NCBI RefSeq assembly: GCF_900566075.1
Contig: NZ_UPHU01000001.1
Span: 5,952,325-6,016,324 of the forward strand
Direction of reading: 5' to 3'
Origin: Mycobacterium pseudokansasii
GTDB taxonomy: Bacteria > Actinomycetota > Actinomycetes > Mycobacteriales > Mycobacteriaceae
Length of the DNA stretch: 64,000 nucleotides
The notes beneath the pieces were generated by a model that saw only the letters and a list, made by a program, of their open reading frames with translations, did no database searches and was not told where the DNA came from. Made by a program: the position numbers and the translations under genes. Every line of letters starts with the position of its first letter. The first letter of the stretch is position 1. Shown one piece after another: positions 30,165-39,973 of the stretch.

Positions 30165-30857
30165 ATGACTTCTGAGGTAATGGACTGGGACGGCGCATAT
30201 CGGGAGCAGGGCGTGTTCGAGGGCCCGCCGCCGTGGAATATCGGTGAGCCGCAGCCGGAATTGGCGGCGTTGATCGCGGCCGGGAAGGTCCGCAGCGATG
30301 TGCTCGACGCCGGATGCGGGTTCGCCGAATTGTCGCTGGCGCTGGCAGCGGCCGGCTACACCGTGGTGGGCATCGACCTCACGCCCACCGCCGTCGCGGC
30401 AGCCACCAAAGCCGCCCGGGAGCGGGGGCTGAGCACCGCCAGCTTCGTGCAGGCCGACATCACCGACTTCGCCGGCTATCCGCCCGGCTCCGAGGGCCGC
30501 TTCGCCACCGTGGTGGACTCGACGCTGTTTCATTCGCTGCCGGTCGAGGGTCGCGACGGCTACCTGAGCGCGGTACATCGCGCGGCGGCGCCGGGCGCCA
30601 GTTATTACGTGCTGGTGTTCGCCAAGGGGGCGTTCCCGGCCGAATTCGAAGCCAGGCCCAACGAGGTCGACGAGGACGAGTTGCGGGACGCGGTGAGCAA
30701 ATACTGGGAGATCGACGAGATCCGGCCCGCGTTCATCCATGCCAATGTGCCGCAGGTTCCCGCCGGAGCCCCGTTCGAAATGCCGCCGCACCCGCGCGAC
30801 GGGAAGGGCCGGATGATGTTGCCGGCCTATCTGCTGAGCGCGCACAAGGCCGGCTGA
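30165..30857 (+). CDS. Class I SAM-dependent methyltransferase, Rv3699-like
   Basis: The product has 230 residues from ATG 30165; an earlier GTG at 30147 overlaps the upstream gene and is possible. Motif I is VLDAGCGFAELSLALA, followed by the acidic residue of VVGIDLT, and motif IV/post-IV is VVDSTLFHSLP. The family resembles thiopurine or small-molecule methyltransferases. It probably forms an operon with the GCS2-family ligase 10 bp upstream. It is convergent with egtE, with only 12 bases between the stop codons. Substrate unknown. Confidence 0.82.
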   Translation: MTSEVMDWDGAYREQGVFEGPPPWNIGEPQPELAALIAAGKVRSDVLDAGCGFAELSLALAAAGYTVVGIDLTPTAVAAATKAARERGLSTASFVQADITDFAGYPPGSEGRFATVVDSTLFHSLPVEGRDGYLSAVHRAAAPGASYYVLVFAKGAFPAEFEARPNEVDEDELRDAVSKYWEIDEIRPAFIHANVPQVPAGAPFEMPPHPRDGKGRMMLPAYLLSAHKAG

Positions 30858-30869
30858 CCCGTACGCGGC

Positions 30870-32006
30870 CTAGACCGAAGTCGCCGCGGTGGCAGCGATC
30901 AGCGCCTCGGCAAAGGCCTGCAGGTCGTCGGCCGTGGTGTCCACATGCGGTGAGATCCGCAGCACCGACGCCGTCAGTTCCTGCGGCGCTCGCCCCACAT
31001 CGGCGCAGGTCGTCACGATTCCCCGCTCCGCGAGCAGCCAGGCTCGCACTGCCGCCGGATCGGAGCCGTCGACCGCGGCTAGCGTGGTGATTGCGCTGGG
31101 TTCGTCGACCGCTTCGACCACCACCCAGCCGTCAACGTCTGCCAGCAGGGTCCGGGCGATGCCGCCGAGCTCGGCCAGGCGCGCCCTGATCAATTCCGGC
31201 CCGTAACTCAGGTGTTCGCCGACCGCTACTGAAAAGCCCACGCGCGCCGCCACATTGGCCTCACCAAGCTGCAGGCGCTGCGCCACCGACAGCGCCGGGG
31301 CCCACTCCGGCAGCGGCAGCCGCGGAGTCAGCCGTTCCATCAACTCCGAGCGCACGGCCAGCACTCCGACACCGCGCGGCCCGGCGAGCCATTTGCGCGA
31401 CGACGAATAGGCGACGTCGGCGCCCACCGCGCAGTCCACCTGGCCCAGCGCCTGAGCGGCGTCGACGACCACCGGCAGCCGCAACTCGCGGCAGAGCCTG
31501 ACCATCATCGCCAGTGGTTGCACGGTGCCGCGATGGCTGCCCACCGGGGTCAGATGCACCAGATCGGGCGGATCCTCCTCCAGGTCGAACGCCGCATCGT
31601 CCAGCGCCAGCCGGCCGTCGTCGAGGGTCGGCAAGAACCGCACTTCAAACCCGTGGGCGGCCATCAGGGCCAGGTTGGGGCCGTATTCTCCGGGCAGGCA
31701 GGCCAGGGTGCCGTGGGCGCCCGGCCAGCTGCCCAGCAGCAGGTCCAGCGCGTGCAGCGAGCCGGTGGTCAACACCACCTCGGCGTCGGGCATGCCGCAC
31801 AGCGTCGCCACGGCAGCCCGTCCCGCGTCAAGCACGGCGGTGGCGGCGTCGGCGGCGACATACCCGCCGACCTCGGCCTCGTGCAGCGCATGCCGGGCGG
31901 TGGCGTTCAAGACCGCGAAGCTTTGCCGCGAGCAGGCGGCGCTGTCCAGGTGCAGCCCCGCGACCGGCGGGCGAGCCGCCCGCCACCGCTTCGCCAGGGT
32001 GCTCAC
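30870..32006 (-). CDS. egtE: Hercynylcysteine sulfoxide lyase
   Basis: EgtE is the PLP-dependent last step of ergothioneine synthesis; it cleaves the C-S bond of hercynylcysteine sulfoxide to release ergothioneine. The 378-residue protein belongs to the class V aminotransferase fold, with the PLP-lysine at Lys205 in [10 protein letters not shown] and Asp182 in [10 protein letters not shown] contacting the pyridine nitrogen. GTG 32006 overlaps the egtD stop as GTGA, so this start is well supported. It is the distal gene of egtABCDE. Confidence 0.92.
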   Translation of the reverse strand: MSTLAKRWRAARPPVAGLHLDSAACSRQSFAVLNATARHALHEAEVGGYVAADAATAVLDAGRAAVATLCGMPDAEVVLTTGSLHALDLLLGSWPGAHGTLACLPGEYGPNLALMAAHGFEVRFLPTLDDGRLALDDAAFDLEEDPPDLVHLTPVGSHRGTVQPLAMMVRLCRELRLPVVVDAAQALGQVDCAVGADVAYSSSRKWLAGPRGVGVLAVRSELMERLTPRLPLPEWAPALSVAQRLQLGEANVAARVGFSVAVGEHLSYGPELIRARLAELGGIARTLLADVDGWVVVEAVDEPSAITTLAAVDGSDPAAVRAWLLAERGIVTTCADVGRAPQELTASVLRISPHVDTTADDLQAFAEALIAATAATSV

Positions 32007-32968
32007 TTCACGGCCAGCGACAAGCCGAAATCGCCGGCGTCGTCGGTCCACCACCGGGTGCGACGCAGCCCCGCCGCGACCAGCTCGGCCGCGACGCCGT
32101 CCGGCCGGAACTTGCACGACACCTCGGTCAGCATCGCCTCACCGGGTGCGAATACGACAGTCAGCTCGAGCGCGCCCACCCGCACCCGTTGCCCGCGATC
32201 GGCCTGAAGCCACATCTCGATCCGTTCCTCGGCGGTGTTCCAGCGGGCGATGTGCCGGTAGGCGTCGAGCTCGAAATCGGCATCCAGCTCGCGGTTGATC
32301 ACCGCAAGGACGTTGCGGTTGAACCGGGCGGTCACCCCGGCGGCGTCGTCGTAGGCCCGCACCAGCCGCTCGGGGTCCTTGACCAGGTCGGTGCCCAAAA
32401 GGAGGCTGTCGCCAGGCTGCATCACCGCGGCCAGGGTCGCCAGGAATTCCGCCCGCGGGCCGGGTGTCAGGTTGCCGATCGTCGAGCCGAGGAACACGAA
32501 CAATCGTCGGCCGCCGTCGGGAATCTCGGCCAGGTGTTCCTCGAAATCACCACACACAGCGTGTATTTCGATGCCCTGGTACTCGCTCTTGATAGCGTTC
32601 GCGGCCGCCGACAGGACGCCGGCGTCGACGTCGAACGGCACGAATCTTTGCAGCGAACCGCGATCGCGCAACGCGTTCAACAACATCCGGGTCTTTTCCG
32701 AGGTGCCGCTGCCGAGTTCGACCAGGGTGTCGGCCCCGCTGGCGGCGGCGATGCCGGCCGAGTGGGCTCGCAGGATACCGGCCTCGGCGCGCGTCGGGTA
32801 GTACTCCGGCAACCTGGTGATCTGGTCGAACAGATCGCTGCCCACCGAATCATAGAACCACTTGGGGGGCAACGACTTTGGAGTCATCTGCAGTCCGTCG
32901 AACACGTCTCGGCACAAGGCGAGGTAGGCCGAGTCCTCGGACAGGTGGTTGGATAGCGACAGCGTCAT
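32003..32968 (-). CDS. egtD: L-histidine N-alpha-trimethyltransferase
   Basis: EgtD transfers three methyl groups from SAM to the alpha-amine of histidine to give hercynine. From ATG 32968 the protein has 321 residues, exactly the family length. The SAM-binding sequence [15 protein letters not shown] is clear, as are [10 protein letters not shown] and FLGSTIGNL. The start overlaps the egtC stop by one base (TGATG). The longer open frame is a shadow of egtC. Confidence 0.95.
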   Translation of the reverse strand: MTLSLSNHLSEDSAYLALCRDVFDGLQMTPKSLPPKWFYDSVGSDLFDQITRLPEYYPTRAEAGILRAHSAGIAAASGADTLVELGSGTSEKTRMLLNALRDRGSLQRFVPFDVDAGVLSAAANAIKSEYQGIEIHAVCGDFEEHLAEIPDGGRRLFVFLGSTIGNLTPGPRAEFLATLAAVMQPGDSLLLGTDLVKDPERLVRAYDDAAGVTARFNRNVLAVINRELDADFELDAYRHIARWNTAEERIEMWLQADRGQRVRVGALELTVVFAPGEAMLTEVSCKFRPDGVAAELVAAGLRRTRWWTDDAGDFGLSLAVK

Positions 32969-33666
32969 CAAGGTCCTTTCGTGGCGTCCAAGGCGGTCAA
33001 CGTGACCCCTTCGGCGGTGACCTCCACCAGGTGGCGGTCCGGCACGTCCGCCCAATCGGCGTCGTCGTCATAGGGTTCGCTGGCCAGCACCACCCCGTCG
33101 GGGCGGCGCAGCATGGACAGCGTCTCGTTCCAGGTCGTGGCCAGTAACCGAGATCCGTTGGCGGCCACTATGTTAAGTCGGGCTAGCGGGTCGGCGGCAC
33201 CGATCTCGGCGATGGTGCCGGCCAGTTCGTCCAATCCGCGCCCGAAGATGGTGGCGGCCAATATCGCGCTGTCGCAGACGGATTCGGCCGACGAGGGCAG
33301 CGGCAGCACGGCGCGGTCGACGACACCGTTGTGCGACAGCAGCCACTCTCCATCGGTAAACGGTGCGGTGGCGCTGATCTCGATCGGCATCCCGACGGTC
33401 GCCGAGCGGACCGCAGCCACCACGCAGTGGCTGCGCACCGCCGGCGCGACCGACGCGAACGACGTGTCACCCCACAACGGCGATGCGCTGCGCCACCGCC
33501 GCGGAACCCCCGCGTCGAAAAAGCCGACGCCCCAACCGTCGGCATTCATCAGGCCATGCTTTTGCCGGCGCGGCGCATAAGACTGCACCAGCAGGCTCCG
33601 CGGCGGCTCCAGCACCAGCGCGGACAGGGTCACCTCGGTGCCCAGCCAGCCCAGATGACGGCACAT
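32968..33666 (-). CDS. egtC: Gamma-glutamyl hercynylcysteine sulfoxide hydrolase
   Basis: EgtC is a class II glutamine amidotransferase-like hydrolase that removes glutamate from gamma-glutamyl hercynylcysteine sulfoxide. The nucleophile is Cys2 directly after the initiator Met (MCRHLGWLG). [10 protein letters not shown] and LLSHNGVVD are the family's active-site loops. The protein has 232 residues. Its ATG overlaps the egtB stop by one base. Confidence 0.93.
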   Translation of the reverse strand: MCRHLGWLGTEVTLSALVLEPPRSLLVQSYAPRRQKHGLMNADGWGVGFFDAGVPRRWRSASPLWGDTSFASVAPAVRSHCVVAAVRSATVGMPIEISATAPFTDGEWLLSHNGVVDRAVLPLPSSAESVCDSAILAATIFGRGLDELAGTIAEIGAADPLARLNIVAANGSRLLATTWNETLSMLRRPDGVVLASEPYDDDADWADVPDRHLVEVTAEGVTLTALDATKGP

Positions 33667-34973
33667 CAGCCCGGGCCCTCAACGTCCCAGGCCAGCCGCA
33701 CGCCGGAGAAGATCTGCCGGCGGTACGGGTGATCCCAGTTGCGGAAGCTGGGCCGCAGGATGGCCGGCTCGACGGCCCAGGATCCGCCACGCAGCACCCG
33801 GTAGTCGCCCTCGAAGAACGGTTGGGAGTACCGGTCGTAGATCATCGGGACGAATCCCGGCCAGGGCCGCAGCGGCGAGCTGGTCCACTCCCAGACATCG
33901 CCGAGCAGCTGCTCGGCCCCATACGCCGACGCGCCGGCCGGGTAGGCGCCCACCGGCGCCGGGCGCAGCGCCGCGGCACCGAGGTTGGCGTGCCCGTCCG
34001 ACGGCTGCTGCGCGCCCCACGGGTAGCGGCGCCGAGACTGGGTGACCGGATCCCATGCGCACGCCTTCTCCCACTCCACCTCGGTGGGCAGCCGGGCGCC
34101 GGCCCAGGCCGCGTAGGCCTCGGCTTCGAAGTAGGTGACATGCTGCACCGGCTCGTCGGGCGGAAGGTCTTCGCAGTAGCCGAACCGGGTCCGGGTTCGC
34201 CCGTCGGTGCCCCAGAACTGCGGGGCGGTCAGGCCGGCGCTCAACCGGTATTGCCAGCCGCGATCGGACCACCACCGCGATTGGGTGTAGCCGCCGTCGT
34301 CGACGAACTGTCGCCATTCGCCGTTGGTGACCGGAACCCTGCCGATCCGGAAGGCCGGCACGTCGACGACGTGGGCCGGGCGTTCGTTGTCCAGCGAGTA
34401 CGGCTCGGCCTCGGCGTCCACACCCAGCACGAACGGCCCGCCCGGTACCAGCACCGACGTCCCGGCCACGCCCGGCCGGCCGACTGGCAGCACGGAGGAC
34501 TCCCGCAGCAGCGGCGCGCCGGGGCGCAGGTTCAACGCCTGCAGCATGGTCTCGGTGTGCTGGTATTCGTGGCTGGCCACCATGCCGAAGGCAAAGCCGG
34601 CTTCGTCGGGCCGGTCGTCTGCAGCGTCGGGTAGGGCGTCCAGTGCGTCCAGGGCCGCGGCCCGGACGGTGCGACAGAAGGTTCGCGCCTGGTCCGGGGA
34701 CAGCAACGGCAGCTCGACCCGGCTCGCGCGCGCGTGCCGGAATGCGTCGTAGAGGCCCTCGACCGCCGGCGGCAGCATCCCGGGGCGATCCGGGTTGCCG
34801 CCGCGCAGCAGCCACAACTCCTCCTGCTGACCGATGTGCGCCAAGTCCCACACCAGCGGGCTCATCAGCGGGTCGTATTGGCGGCACAGCTCCGCGTCGT
34901 CGAAATCGACCAGGCGCAACGTCAGCGTCCGGGCCCGCTCCAGATCCTGGGCCAGTCTTTCCCGTGTGGTCAC
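33666..34973 (-). CDS. egtB: Hercynine oxygenase (gamma-glutamyl-cysteinylhercynine sulfoxide synthase)
   Basis: EgtB is the non-haem iron enzyme that joins gamma-glutamylcysteine to hercynine and oxidises the sulfur. The N-terminal DinB-like half supplies the iron-binding histidines His46, His135 and His139 ([11 protein letters not shown]). The C-terminal half is a formylglycine-generating-enzyme fold with [16 protein letters not shown] and [13 protein letters not shown]. The protein has 435 residues from GTG 34973, which overlaps the egtA stop as GTGA. Confidence 0.95.
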   Translation of the reverse strand: MTTRERLAQDLERARTLTLRLVDFDDAELCRQYDPLMSPLVWDLAHIGQQEELWLLRGGNPDRPGMLPPAVEGLYDAFRHARASRVELPLLSPDQARTFCRTVRAAALDALDALPDAADDRPDEAGFAFGMVASHEYQHTETMLQALNLRPGAPLLRESSVLPVGRPGVAGTSVLVPGGPFVLGVDAEAEPYSLDNERPAHVVDVPAFRIGRVPVTNGEWRQFVDDGGYTQSRWWSDRGWQYRLSAGLTAPQFWGTDGRTRTRFGYCEDLPPDEPVQHVTYFEAEAYAAWAGARLPTEVEWEKACAWDPVTQSRRRYPWGAQQPSDGHANLGAAALRPAPVGAYPAGASAYGAEQLLGDVWEWTSSPLRPWPGFVPMIYDRYSQPFFEGDYRVLRGGSWAVEPAILRPSFRNWDHPYRRQIFSGVRLAWDVEGPG

Positions 34974-36259
34974 GCTTCCCCTCGCGCCAACCGCGCTACC
35001 GCCGGCGCGATCCCCGATTCGACGACCCGGTCGGCGAAGTCGTCACCGCAGCAGCGGCCCTGCTCGACATTGGCGATCAACACCTGCATGGCGTCGGCGA
35101 TCTGCGTCGGCGCCCGCTCGGCGGCGACGGTCACACATCGGTTGGCCGCCGCGTAGAGCCGCCGGTCTTCCAGGCCGACGCGGGCAGCGGTGTCCCAGGC
35201 GGTGGCGACGGGTTCGACGGCCTCCGCGGCCAGCTCGGCCGCCGCCGGGTCATCGAGCAGGGTCACCACCGTGAATGCCAGAGCGGGCCAGAACGCGTCG
35301 GGCACGCTGTCCAGGTAACGGATCTCCAGCCATTGCCGGGGACGTACCGGCGGGAACAGCGTGGTCAGGTGATAGTCCAGGTCGGCGGTGGTCGGGCGGC
35401 GGTCACCCAGCAACACCGTGCCGTTGGCCCAATCGGCGAAGGGCACGTAGTGAGTCACCGCCACGGCGTCGGGGTTGTGCACCAGCATCACCGGCGCCTT
35501 CAGGGCGTAACGCGCCCAGTCGGTGGCGGGGTCGTCCCCGCTGGCGCCCAGGATCGGCCCGCACCGCGCAGCATCCATCTGGCCCCACACCCGCTGCCGG
35601 GTGGACCGCCAACCGGAGAACTCGCCACCGAGCATCGGGGAATTGGCGGCGATCGCGATCATCGTCGGCCCCAAGGCGTGGGCCAGCCGCACCCGCGCCG
35701 CCCAATCGGCCTGCGGCCCGGCATCGACATTGACCTGTATGGAGGCGGTCGCCGTCATCATCGCCGCGCCGGCTGATCCGGAGTCGCTGGCGGCGAAGAA
35801 CTGTTCCATGGCCCGATAACGCGGGCCCGGGTTGATCCGCTTCGTCGGCCGCAGCGGGTCGGCACCGAGAAACACCAGGCCCAGACCGGCATCGGCGAAG
35901 GCCGGGCGCAGCACGGCCTGGTCGCGGTTCATCGCTTCGATGGCCGCCAACACTCCGTCGCACGGCGGACCCGACAGTTCCACCGCGCCGCCGGGTTCGA
36001 CGCTGACCGCGCTGCCGCCGGGCAGCGGGCCCACCCAGCCCAGAACGTCGCCGATCTCGTCCCAGCCTGGCCGGCGAAACGGATCCGCTGGGTCATAACA
36101 GTGCGCTTCCAGCTCCAGCCCGACCCGCCCGAGCGGGCCGTCGACGAGGCAACCGTCGGCCACGTACTCCCCCGCGGCTTCCAACGAGGCGATCTCGCGA
36201 TCGCTGTCACCGGCGCTGTCCAGCTGCGCTGCCGCGGCAGTGCTGGGGGCAAACGTCAT
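34970..36259 (-). CDS. egtA: Glutamate-cysteine ligase of ergothioneine synthesis
   Basis: EgtA makes gamma-glutamylcysteine, the sulfur donor for EgtB. The protein has 429 residues from ATG 36259 with a strong GGAGGA ribosome site. [15 protein letters not shown] is the metal-binding start of the fold; [23 protein letters not shown] and [17 protein letters not shown] are the family's core motifs. It is the promoter-proximal gene of egtABCDE. The 132-bp gap to 36392 contains the likely promoter; no clear box was picked by eye. Confidence 0.93.
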   Translation of the reverse strand: MTFAPSTAAAAQLDSAGDSDREIASLEAAGEYVADGCLVDGPLGRVGLELEAHCYDPADPFRRPGWDEIGDVLGWVGPLPGGSAVSVEPGGAVELSGPPCDGVLAAIEAMNRDQAVLRPAFADAGLGLVFLGADPLRPTKRINPGPRYRAMEQFFAASDSGSAGAAMMTATASIQVNVDAGPQADWAARVRLAHALGPTMIAIAANSPMLGGEFSGWRSTRQRVWGQMDAARCGPILGASGDDPATDWARYALKAPVMLVHNPDAVAVTHYVPFADWANGTVLLGDRRPTTADLDYHLTTLFPPVRPRQWLEIRYLDSVPDAFWPALAFTVVTLLDDPAAAELAAEAVEPVATAWDTAARVGLEDRRLYAAANRCVTVAAERAPTQIADAMQVLIANVEQGRCCGDDFADRVVESGIAPAVARLARGEA

Positions 36260-36391
36260 ATCACGATTCCTCCGGGGCCTGCGCAGCTATCGAGAACGAT
36301 AGCCGCCACCATCTCATCTTCCAGAGCGCCCCGACATATTCCCGCCCGCTTTTCAGTCACGGGTCAGATGAGTACCCACAGTTGCGGGTGG

Positions 36392-37066
36392 TTACTGGCC
36401 CAGCAGGTTCTGCATTGCCCCGGCCAGGACGTTGACCGCGGGACCGCCGTTGCCGGACTGACAGACCTTGGCTTGCACCAACACATTTTCGCGCAGCCTG
36501 GTTTGATCGAAGCAGCGCCGGTCGGTGCCGGCTTCCTGTTTGGTCCACGCCGCCGACGAATTGGGGGTGACGGCCGGCGGATCGCCGTCGAACGACCACA
36601 CCTGCGTAGTCCCGTTATCCAGGTGCATCGCGGTGGTTTGCCCCGAGCAGCCCACAGTTCGGTCCACGACCCGGTGAAACGCCCGGCCTGCGGCGTCGTT
36701 GGTGGCGAACACTCCCACCGCCTGCTTGACGTAGTGGGTCTGGTCGGTGGCAGAGGTCTGGGTGATCGCCCCGTTGAACGACGCCAGGTCGGGGTCGTCG
36801 TACACCTCGGGCAGCCCGATGTCGGCCCAGTTGTTGCACACCGGTAGGTCGACCGCATACGCCTGGAACGGCTGGGTGAACACCGACTCCCAGCCCATCG
36901 GCGCGCCGACGATATTGCCGACCGATCCCCTGCCCAGGACGGCGTAGTTCACCACCCCCGGCTCTGACGGGTGAGCCAGCGCAACCGGAGCCATGGCAGC
37001 TGTAGTAGCGGCTGTCCAGGCCGCTGCCCAGCCCGCGAGGACCAGGCTCAGCACCGCGAATCGCAT
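36392..37066 (-). CDS. Exported PknH-type sensor-domain protein, Rv3705c-like
   Basis: From ATG 37066 the protein has 224 residues and begins with a signal peptide (RFAVLSLVLAGWAAAW, then Ala-rich to about residue 33). The rest resembles the extracellular PknH_C-type sensor domain, with conserved cysteines in VCNNW, RTVGCSG, DRRCFD and KVCQSG that could form two disulfides. ATG 37084 is an alternative that overlaps the catalase end. The start lies four bases after the katA stop, so the pair is likely co-transcribed. Ligand unknown. Confidence 0.8.
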   Translation of the reverse strand: MRFAVLSLVLAGWAAAWTAATTAAMAPVALAHPSEPGVVNYAVLGRGSVGNIVGAPMGWESVFTQPFQAYAVDLPVCNNWADIGLPEVYDDPDLASFNGAITQTSATDQTHYVKQAVGVFATNDAAGRAFHRVVDRTVGCSGQTTAMHLDNGTTQVWSFDGDPPAVTPNSSAAWTKQEAGTDRRCFDQTRLRENVLVQAKVCQSGNGGPAVNVLAGAMQNLLGQ

Positions 37067-37070
37067 CCGG

Positions 37071-38528
37071 TCAGGCCTTGCCATGAAGCCGGGCCCGCAC
37101 GCCTTCTTCCACCTTCTTGCCCAGATCGGGGTCCACGTTGCGCCAGTACTCGAACACCCGTGACAGCACCGGCTCCTGCACACCTTTGGAGGCATGCCCA
37201 ATGACGTTGTTGGCCAAGCGTTCCCGGGCCGCGTCGTCGAGCACGTCGCGGACCAGGGCACCGGCCTGTCCCCAGTCGGCGTCGTCGGAACGCAAAGTGT
37301 ATGCGGCACGCACCATCTGGCCGTCGGCCATCCAGCGCACCTCGGCGGCGCGTGCCGGATCAGCCTGCGGGCCGCCGTAAGAGTTGGGCGCATAGACCGG
37401 ATCGGTGATGTTCTTGATCCGCATCGCACCGTCCTTGGAGTAGCTGTTGACCTCCACCTTCGGTGAATTGACCGGTATCTGCCTGTAATTGGTGCCCAGT
37501 CGGGCCCGGTGTGCATCGGAGTAGGAGAACCCGCGCGCCAGCAGCATCTTGTCCGGGCTCAATCCGGTGCCGGGCACGGTGTTATTGGGTTCGAATGCCG
37601 CCTGCTCCATCTCGGTGTGATAGTCGGTAACGTTGCGGTCCAACGTCAGTTTGCCGACGTCGATCAGGGGATAGTCGCGATGCGGCCACACTTTGGTCAG
37701 ATCGAAGGGGTTGAACCGGTAGGCCTTGGCGTCCTCGAACGGCATAATCTGCATCTTGAGTGTCCAGCTGGGGAATTCGCCCCGCTCGATCGCGTCGTAG
37801 AGATCCCGTTGGTGGTAGTCGGCGTCTTCACCGGCCAGCCGGTCGGCGTCCTCCTGCGTCAGGAAGTCGATGCCCTGGTCGGTGATGAAATGGTACTTCA
37901 CCCAAAAGATTTCGCCGGCGTCGTTGATCCAGCTGTAGGTGTGGCTTCCGTAACCGTTCATGTGCCGCCAGGTCTTCGGAATGCCGCGATCCCCCATCAG
38001 CCAGGTCACCTGATGCGCCGACTCGGGTGAGAGCGTCCAGAAGTCCCACTGCATGTTGTGGTCGCGTAGGTTGTTTGCCGCACGGCGCTTTTGGGAGCGG
38101 ATGAAGTGCTGGAACTTCAGTGGATCGCGGATGAAGAAGATCGGGGTGTTGTTGCCGACCATGTCGAAGTTGCCCTCCGACGTGTAGAACTTCACCGCGA
38201 AACCGCGTGGATCCCGCCAGGTGTCCGGGCTGCCGCGCTCGCCCGCGACGGTGGAAAACCGGATCAGTGTCTCGGTTTTGGCACCCGGCTGGAACACCGC
38301 GGCTCTGGTGTACGCGCTGACATCGTTGGTCACTTCGAAGTGGCCGAACGCGCCGCCGCCTTTGGCGTGCGGCTGACGTTCCGGGATGCGTTCCCGGTTG
38401 AACATCGCCATCTGCTCGATCAGATAGTGGTCCTGCAACAGGATGGGGCCGTCGGGTCCGACGGTCAGCGACTGGTCATCGCTAGGGGCGGGACTGCCCG
38501 CGTCGGTGGTGGTGTAACGCTCCGTCAT
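37071..38528 (-). CDS. katA: Monofunctional haem catalase
   Basis: The enzyme dismutates hydrogen peroxide. The 485-residue protein from ATG 38528 follows GAGGAGA and is a small-subunit catalase. Catalytic His54 ([12 protein letters not shown]), Asn127 ([10 protein letters not shown]) and the proximal haem ligand Tyr336 ([10 protein letters not shown]) are all present. M. tuberculosis is known to lack a monofunctional catalase and relies on KatG; many environmental mycobacteria keep one. Its place beside the ergothioneine operon makes a local redox-defence block, though shared regulation is not shown. Confidence 0.93.
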   Translation of the reverse strand: MTERYTTTDAGSPAPSDDQSLTVGPDGPILLQDHYLIEQMAMFNRERIPERQPHAKGGGAFGHFEVTNDVSAYTRAAVFQPGAKTETLIRFSTVAGERGSPDTWRDPRGFAVKFYTSEGNFDMVGNNTPIFFIRDPLKFQHFIRSQKRRAANNLRDHNMQWDFWTLSPESAHQVTWLMGDRGIPKTWRHMNGYGSHTYSWINDAGEIFWVKYHFITDQGIDFLTQEDADRLAGEDADYHQRDLYDAIERGEFPSWTLKMQIMPFEDAKAYRFNPFDLTKVWPHRDYPLIDVGKLTLDRNVTDYHTEMEQAAFEPNNTVPGTGLSPDKMLLARGFSYSDAHRARLGTNYRQIPVNSPKVEVNSYSKDGAMRIKNITDPVYAPNSYGGPQADPARAAEVRWMADGQMVRAAYTLRSDDADWGQAGALVRDVLDDAARERLANNVIGHASKGVQEPVLSRVFEYWRNVDPDLGKKVEEGVRARLHGKA

Positions 38529-38652
38529 ATCGGTGTCTCCTCGTCGACTGGGCTGGTTCAACGAAACTTATTGGGTTGCACGGTAATGCGTTTGGCGACG
38601 GCACTAAACCGGATCATGCTGGGCGCGAACGACTTTCGGCCTGTTACAGCAC

Positions 38653-38683
38653 GGCCCGGCATCCCGCGACGGGACGCCGGGCC
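38653..38683 (-). terminator. Hairpin terminator after the His/Pro-rich membrane gene
   Basis: GGCCCGGC at 38653-38660 pairs with GCCGGGCC at 38676-38683, with an inner TCCCG/CGGGA stem around a CGA loop. It lies 58 bases past the stop of the minus-strand gene at 38741 and before the catalase promoter. Confidence 0.6.
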
Positions 38684-38740
38684 GGTTGTCCCGTGCCACG
38701 TTGGTCACATGATCCAGTATGCGCTTCTTCGCCGAAGCAG

Positions 38741-39244
38741 TTATGGCCGCGACGGCGCCGTCGTGGGGCTGGGGCTGCTGGGCGTCTGCGGTGCCCCGGG
38801 ACCCATCTGGCCGGCACCCGGACCACCCGGACCACCCGGGCCGCCCGGACCACCGGGGAACCCGGGGCCCATGCCCGGGCCCATGCCGGGACCCATGCCC
38901 GGGCCCATGCCGGGACCCATGCCGGGAGGCGGGGGTCCGGGGAATCCGAACTGCCATCCCTGCCCCGGGCCGGGGCCACCCGGACCGGCCGGCATGAACA
39001 TGCCGTGATGGTGGTGGCGGTGGTGATGACACTTGCCGTATCCGAAAACCAGGGCGCCGGCGACAAAGATCGACCAGGCGATGAAGATGCCGCCGGCAAC
39101 GATCACCACCCACGCTGCGGCCTGGTACAGCCTCGGCGGCTTTTCCCTCGGCGGGGGCGGTGGTGCAGCGGCGGCTACGGCCGGCGGTGGGGACGGTGGG
39201 GGTGGTGGGGGCGGTGGGGGTGCGGGCTCAGGTGTTTCGCTCAT
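38741..39244 (-). CDS. Pro/Gly-rich single-pass membrane protein with histidine cluster
   Basis: The protein has 167 residues. A proline-rich N-terminus (PPPPPPPPSPPP) precedes one membrane helix (AAWVVIVAGGIFIAWSIFVA, about 43-65). Immediately outside comes KCHHHRHHHH, then a tail of Met-Gly-Pro-Gly and Gly-Pro repeats. It is a paralogue of the next gene: both share YQAAAW/FKAAAW before the helix and a His-rich stretch after it. Position matches the small Rv3705A/Rv3706c genes of M. tuberculosis. The histidines could bind metal; function unknown. Confidence 0.72.
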   Translation of the reverse strand: MSETPEPAPPPPPPPPPSPPPAVAAAAPPPPPREKPPRLYQAAAWVVIVAGGIFIAWSIFVAGALVFGYGKCHHHRHHHHGMFMPAGPGGPGPGQGWQFGFPGPPPPGMGPGMGPGMGPGMGPGMGPGFPGGPGGPGGPGGPGAGQMGPGAPQTPSSPSPTTAPSRP

Positions 39245-39322
39245 CACTCGAATATTGCTCAGCCCCGCGGCAACCGCAAAGGGTTACGGCAATACGACTC
39301 CGGATTGATCACAAATTCATGA

Positions 39323-39350
39323 GGCCCGGTGCTCGAGTGAGCACCGGGCC
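39323..39350 (-). terminator. Perfect 12-bp hairpin terminator
   Basis: GGCCCGGTGCTC (39323-39334) and GAGCACCGGGCC (39339-39350) form a perfect 12-bp stem with a GAGT loop. It lies 15 bases past the stop of the minus-strand gene that ends at 39365. There is no U-tract, as is common for mycobacterial terminators. Confidence 0.75.
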
Positions 39351-39364
39351 CGGTGTCGAAGTTT

Positions 39365-39712
39365 CTAACGACCAGGTGTGGTGGCCGGCGCAACCGAGGA
39401 CGGCACCTGCGCCGGACCGCCGGGACCGGTGCTCGGGCTCACCGCCGGGACGCCACCATTGGGACCTCCCATCCGGTGCATCATCGCGTGGGGCTTGTGG
39501 TGGCGGTGGTGGCCGTAGCCGCTGTGACCGCTTTGCATGCCGAGCCGGAAGCCGGTGAAGAAGATCACCGCGACGATGAACACGATTCCGGCGACGATGG
39601 CCACCCACGCCGCGGCTTTGAAGACCTTGGGGGTCTGATGGGGTACCGCCGGCGGTGGTGGTGCTACGGCGGTCGACGTCGGCGCTGTCGGAATTTCAGG
39701 TGTTTCGGTCAT
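39365..39712 (-). CDS. Small single-pass membrane protein with histidine-rich tail
   Basis: From ATG 39712 the protein has 115 residues; an in-frame ATG three codons upstream is possible. A proline-rich N-terminus precedes one helix (AAWVAIVAGIVFIVAVIFF, about 36-56) and then GHHRHHKPHAMMHRM, followed by a Pro/Ser/Thr tail. It is a tandem paralogue of the gene at 38741-39244. Each has its own hairpin terminator, so the two are probably transcribed separately. Confidence 0.72.
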   Translation of the reverse strand: MTETPEIPTAPTSTAVAPPPPAVPHQTPKVFKAAAWVAIVAGIVFIVAVIFFTGFRLGMQSGHSGYGHHRHHKPHAMMHRMGGPNGGVPAVSPSTGPGGPAQVPSSVAPATTPGR

Positions 39713-39924
39713 GAGACGCATGATGCCGGGGCAAACAGTGGTGGGGGCTATGCGCAACTTATGTAGTAGCTGTGAGCCCTCCCGGGCCGATCGGATGGCA
39801 CCCGTGAGGCCTCTTGGAGGCCCCTGAGCGGACAAAGTCCCTATTAGGCACGGTTGGCCGACACGAACCATGAGCGCTACACCATAGCGACGTAGGGAGT
39901 CGGGCCGTGTCGTAGGGCAAAGCC

Positions 39925-39960
39925 GGCGAAGCAGGCACCGGCGGCGAAGCAGGCACCGGC
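39925..39960. repeat. Two tandem 18-bp repeats
   Basis: GGCGAAGCAGGCACCGGC occurs twice in direct succession (39925-39942 and 39943-39960) in the intergenic stretch 39713-39973. Nothing else recognisable lies there. Confidence 0.8.
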
Positions 39961-39973
39961 GGCACCTAGGTCG

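Noticed and set aside
31514..32956. 480-residue plus-strand frame opposite egtE/egtD
   Set aside because: The minus-strand genes have full catalytic motifs and coupled starts; the plus frame is Arg/Pro/Gly-rich noise.
33483..34634. 383-residue plus-strand frame opposite egtB/egtC
   Set aside because: Shadow of the ergothioneine genes without recognisable domains.
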